A stretch of DNA of 64,000 nt from contig CM065309.1 of the NCBI GenBank assembly GCA_033032175.1, forward strand, positions 11,098,001-11,162,000, in the 5' to 3' direction. A model generated the notes under the pieces. That model saw nothing but the letters and a program-made list of their open reading frames with translations, did no database searches and was not told the DNA's origin. This stretch comes from Saturnia japonica (lineage: Eukaryota; Arthropoda; Insecta; Lepidoptera; Saturniidae). The position numbers were made by a program, and so were the translations under genes. Shown here one piece after another: positions 51,201 through 57,200 of the stretch; within the stretch, counting starts at the first letter, position 1, and the number at the start of each line of letters is the position of its first letter.

Positions 51201-54200
51201 ACCCACGAAGAATATGAAAGTAACACATATTATTGCTGTTTCGTAACGCCTCGAACCTAAAAAGGTTATTTCATTATTAAATACGTCATAGACAACCTTT
51301 AAATTATTATTTAAATACGTAATTCCATCCGCTTACATTCAGGATTCACAACCTGAAGAGCGGCACCTATCGTACCAGCCACGTTATTTTTGTTTCGTAT
51401 TTGGACCTGAACAATCATCGTACCCTCAGATTTCTGCTCCAGAGGACCTTTTGTTTTAGCTCATCGGGTGAACCTTAGCTTCGTTATAACCTTTTTCCGC
51501 ATTCTATCCAGAAAACGGCCTATTTTTGGGAATTCTTAGAATTATCAAACTATCGCACGATAATTATCTGCTATTGTACATCGCACGTAGGCATCCGATT
51601 ATCGTACATGAACCATACAATCCACAGTTGCAATTTGGAATATAGGTACCTACAATAAATAATATTTATCTGTTCATTAATTGTATCAATTTGTTAATAG
51701 CTACGAGTGCCACTGCGGCAGATACTTCGACCGCGCGATCTTGCAGTGGTAATCAACAAGCGACATCTGAAGGTCGGCATCAAAGGTCAACCGTTCATCA
51801 TCGACGGCGAGCTCGACGCGGACGTTAAGGTTGAAGAGTCTACGTGGGTTCTGCAAGATGGACGCAATTTGCTTGTCAATCTCGAGAAGGTTTGAACGCT
51901 GTTCTTATTGTAATTAAAATATTTTACTAAAATATGGTATTCATAAACAAAAACATATGATTATTAAAGTTGCTTTATAGTTATGTGGGCTATTATCTTA
52001 ATAATTACAGTCTTGAACATTGAGATAGATACATAATATACAGTACTTAATGCAATGTGTTTAATATTTTTATTTATGTTAGATATTTTTTGGTGTGAAT
52101 ACAAGTCTGGTTGTCACACCGCTAGCCAATTCGATGACGATCCTAGTCGTGAAAAACAGGACTTCCATTAATCGTGTATAATGTATACTATCTCATTCTC
52201 GCATATATAGATGTGTGTTTGTCTATTTTTAGTGTCGTTTTTTAGTTTCATAGCGTTTCAAATCACAGCGATACTAACGAAGTTTTCACTTCAAAAACTA
52301 CCTTTGATAAAAAATTAACTTATTCAATACATTTGTGTATTCCTTTGTAGTCTTAAACGAAATAAATATCAATATATTTACTACCATTTTCTTTCTTTTT
52401 ATTTTGACCATCTGCGTATGTAGGCATTACTAGCCTATTAAGGCATAAAGAAAAATCGATTTACTTTTTTTATTAGCCTTTTAAGGCTTAAATAAAAGAG
52501 TAAATCGTTTTAGAATATATTTAATTACTTATATCACATTACATTGGTATCTCTATTAAGTGTAAAATGTCTTTCAATGAAAACATAAACCTCGTGCTGT
52601 ACCGATAACGTACAACCACAATCATCGTAGATATTCTAAAACAGCAAAAAAAACCTTTAATAAATATCACACAAGCCTTGTAACACTTCTAAAATTGCTT
52701 TTGTAATCACTTGAAACGTGTAACTTCATTATAACATGGGATTGCACTTCTAATTACATCGAAGTAATGATAATAATTTTTTTTTTTTTTGTAGGTTAAC
52801 AAAATGAACTGGTGGGGCAGGCTGGTAACCACAGATCCTGAGATCTCAACTAGGAAAATTAATCCAGGTAGAGTTTATACCTACATTCTGAAGTCTGTGT
52901 TCCGAAATCTTTTATTAACTTCGTATAGTTCCATAATTATTTTGTTATATAGTAGCATGGCAAAGTGACTGGTGGTAAGTACAATGTACCTAATCCAAAA
53001 ACATCGGCTACCACCGAGAGATCGATAGTCCATCACCGTTTGTTGCTGTTATGCCGATCTGCAAACCTCTGAGTCACTAACACCAGAGAGTCACTGTGAA
53101 TGGTTTATCATCATGTCCGTGGTGGTCACGATCCAACAGCTATAGATCCCTACCACCTCAATATTCTGTGATATCATCTATACCAATATTATAAAGATGA
53201 AAGATTTGTTTTTTTGTTTCTAATGGATAAATTCAAAAACTACTGGATCGATTTTCAAAATTCTTTCACCATTATAAGGCTACAGCATCAGCGAGTAACA
53301 TAGGCTGTATTATAATTTGAAAACTTAATTTATTCCTCATAGAAATGTCGATAGTTTTACACAAAGTATAAAAAATTGCCTAAAATAGTAATTTTATGAT
53401 AACTAGCTGTGCCCCATGGTTTCACCCGTGTTAATTTTATACGACGAAAGTCGTCATCGCACCCGTGTAAGGCAATTTTTTATACTTTGTACTATCGACA
53501 TTTTTATGAGAAATAAATTAATTTTTCAAATTATAATATAGCCTATGTTACTAGCTCATGCAAGCTTTATTTTAGTGAAGGAATTTTTAAATTCGCTCCA
53601 GTAGTTTTTGAGTTTATCCATTAACAAAAAAAAAGTAAATCTTTCCTCTTTATAATATTGGTATAGACTAGTTGCGCTCGAGTGTACTTCAGGATGCCGT
53701 CGTAGGGCACACGCGCGAATAGTGCTACCCCCGCTTTCGGTTATTTTAAAGACAAAAGTTCTTTTGTGGGTGATCCTTAGAAGATAGACATATGCTCTCG
53801 CAGACTTTTTTATAGTTCTTTTACAACTATGTACTACAATAATTTCATATATCTCTTATGGTTTACTCAGCGTAAACCATTTAAGCGCCCGAATTGATTC
53901 ACCATAACCACTTTTTTATTTGCTCGGAACCCTTATTATTTTTGTAAAATAGAGCGTAAAATAACATAAGTTATCTAACAGTGAAAATCCCGTCAAAATC
54001 GGCCCTATCGTTTTGGAGATTACCCGAAACAAACAAACAGATGGACAATTTTTTTATTTTATTAGTACCGTATATTCATACTTTCATATGCATTTAGTAA
54101 AACTGTTATTTCGATATTACAAACAGACACTTCCATTTTATTTATTTGTATAGGTTCTTGTTGCATGTTTTATTTGCAAAAATCTTTATACTCATAGAAT

Positions 54201-57200
54201 TATGAATTCGGTGTAGTAAAAACTACGAGCGGACTTTATTACTCTATGTATATCTCAGTCTAAGGAAAATACGATATATACGTACAGAGGTCATGTTATT
54301 TTGAAAGACACATTACCGTGAGGTTTTGAAATGTAAAATGGTAAAATAAAGTAATTTTTTGTACAAGAAAATATTAGGTCTTTACATATGAAATTAGCGT
54401 TTTGTCGTACTGACCACTTTGATCTGAAATATCTCCTCTTGGGTTAAGAATTCAAATTCATATTTATAAATTCATTTAGCTGGTACGTTTGAGTTTTGAA
54501 AACAGTCATTCATTGGTTTTTTCCACATAATTTTTTTCTTTGGCGTCGCTTATTTCCGCACAATGGAAAACATGAAATATCGGTATATTTATGAGTACGA
54601 GTTCTACCGTGGCACCAGTGCTGCAGAAACAGTTCGAAGGATTACTGACGTGTACGGCGCTGGTGTCGTAAAAAAAAGCACGGTACGTTTTTGGTTTCAA
54701 CGTTCTCGTTCTGGAAATTTCCCCCAACCAACCCCGTGGACGGCTGGAGACCAAAGTGGAAAATGGAAGAATAAAAGGCTATTATGGAAGCGGATCTATC
54801 ACAAAGCACTTCAGAGATAGCTGCAGGCTTCGGGGTAAGTGATAAAATTGTATTAATCCACTTGAAGCAAATCGGGAAAGTAAAAAAAACTTGAACGATG
54901 GGTACCTCATGAATTGAGTGAATCGAACTTGCAAACACGCGTCGACTGCTGTGCAACTTTGCTCAACCGACACAATAATGAAGGGATTTTAAAGCGAATC
55001 ATTACTTGTTAGTGTTTGGTGGACTAGCGCCGGTGTCGTTCACTAAATACAGCTTTCTAATATCTGGCCAATCAATTACGGCAGATATCTATTGTCAGCA
55101 ACTGCAAACCATGAAAGAAGAACTAGCTGCTAAACAACCGAGATTGATCAATCGCTCTAGGCCACTGCTGCTTCACGACAACGCCAGACCACACACTGCA
55201 CAACAAACAACCACTAAGTTAGATGAGGTACAATTGAAATGTCTGCGACATCCACCGTACTCCCCGGACCTTGCTCCAACAGATTAAAAATTTTTTGGAA
55301 TTTGGACAACTAAAAAAATTCAACTCCGATGCGGCAGTCCAAACCGCCTTCAAAGAGTTTATTGCTTCTCGCCCCCATCGTTGTTTTAGTAAAGGGATCA
55401 ATGAACTACCTATGAGATGGCAAAAGTGCATAGATAACAACGGTGCATGCTTTGATTAATTAAATATATTTTCCAAAAAAAAATTGAATTTATATTCCTC
55501 CCGTACAAAACGCCAATTTCATATGTAAGGACCTAATATAAGAACAATTTATAAAATATCTCTTCCGAAGTCGTTTGAAATAAATAGCGACTGAATCTAA
55601 GATATTTTTAAGTTAAAATGTCATTGAACTGAATAGTTAGAGAATCACTCATTAATTTGCGAATATTTTATTTAAATATCTAAAACGAATGCATATATAT
55701 TACCGGTAAGCACATTTGTCGATGTAACATTTAAAATTAATAAATTGTGTGTAATATAGATTTCCATAAACTAATGTCAACCAGTTTACCTTTCTACGTT
55801 ATTAAGTGATTGTATTCTTTGTGTCTTACAATGAATGTTCTTTAATTCGTTTTCCTCGTCGTAATCATCTTACGTAATATTAATTATGCAGCAATAATTA
55901 ACAGCATTTTTTTAAAAGTTGTTCGTCACGATATACGTCTTAGTGAATATTGTAAAAAAAATACACTGGGTGGTCCAGAAAAACGACAAACCAAAATAAA
56001 GTCAGTGTGAAAATGTTTATTTTATTACCTACTATTTGTATGGTGGTCGTGACCCCTACCAAACGCTTTTAAACTATCTATGTTTTAACATGAAACTTTG
56101 AAATGACCCAGTCTTTCTATTAAATAAATTATTAAAAAGGAAACAAAAAACCCGATAGCAACAAAAACACGATAAAAAAAACTATTTGTTTTTTTTGATT
56201 CCCAGACGTCTTACTTAAAATAATATTGTGTAGTCTAGGGGGGCCATCCATAAATTACGTCACACGTTTAGGGGCGGGAGGGGGTCGACGAAGTGTGACA
56301 TTGTGTGACAAGGGGTGGGGAGGAGTCCCAAATTTTGTGATATCACATTTTTTCAAAATATAATATTTTATATCTAAGTACATTAGAACTTCTTTGAGTC
56401 GAAAACCTCTATTCAAGCCCCAAAACCTTCGTTGCACTAAATCTCAACCCTCTAAAAATTAAATTGAACTTCTGTATCTCGAACATAGCAATGTTTTATT
56501 TAACAACTTTTACGACTCGATTATTTGAAACTTATTACCTTTATAGTTCGAAGAAAAATAAGTTACCGACTTTAAGAATATTATCGACAATGTATGTACA
56601 CCATTGTGTAGTACAAGTAGTCTTACACATATGAAATGTGACCAGCTGTAACAAGGACGGGGAGGGGTCAAAAAATCATGAAATTCGTGTGACGTAATTT
56701 ATGGACGGCCCTCTATGACACTTCTATAATTTATAGACATCTAACTATCTATCTATCTAGAAATCCATCTATCCGTTTAACCGTGCCAAAGAAACTTACC
56801 TCATACATGCATACATGCAAAACTCGGCTCCCCACCGCCAAAGTAGGGGCGAAAACGGCGCCCCGCTAACCGCGGCCACATAGTTACCAACAACCTGTCT
56901 GACCCGCCGCGCCGCCACGCGCCGCATTAGATATTTCACATCAATAGCTCGGCGCATTGACGGTACTGTAAGCATTGACAATCAGCACAGTACAATCCAA
57001 ACACAACGGCGTCTACCGAGAGAACTAAATCTATCGGCGGTCGCCGATGGCATGCCGCACTGCATAAATATCACTTCACGTTAGGTTTGAAGGACCCAAA
57101 TGACCCAATGTCGTAAGAAGGAGGAAACACATTAGCCGGTAGATGATTCTCACAGTTTCCCGGTATGACAAACATAAGGCATAGAGAAAAAAACTGTTAC

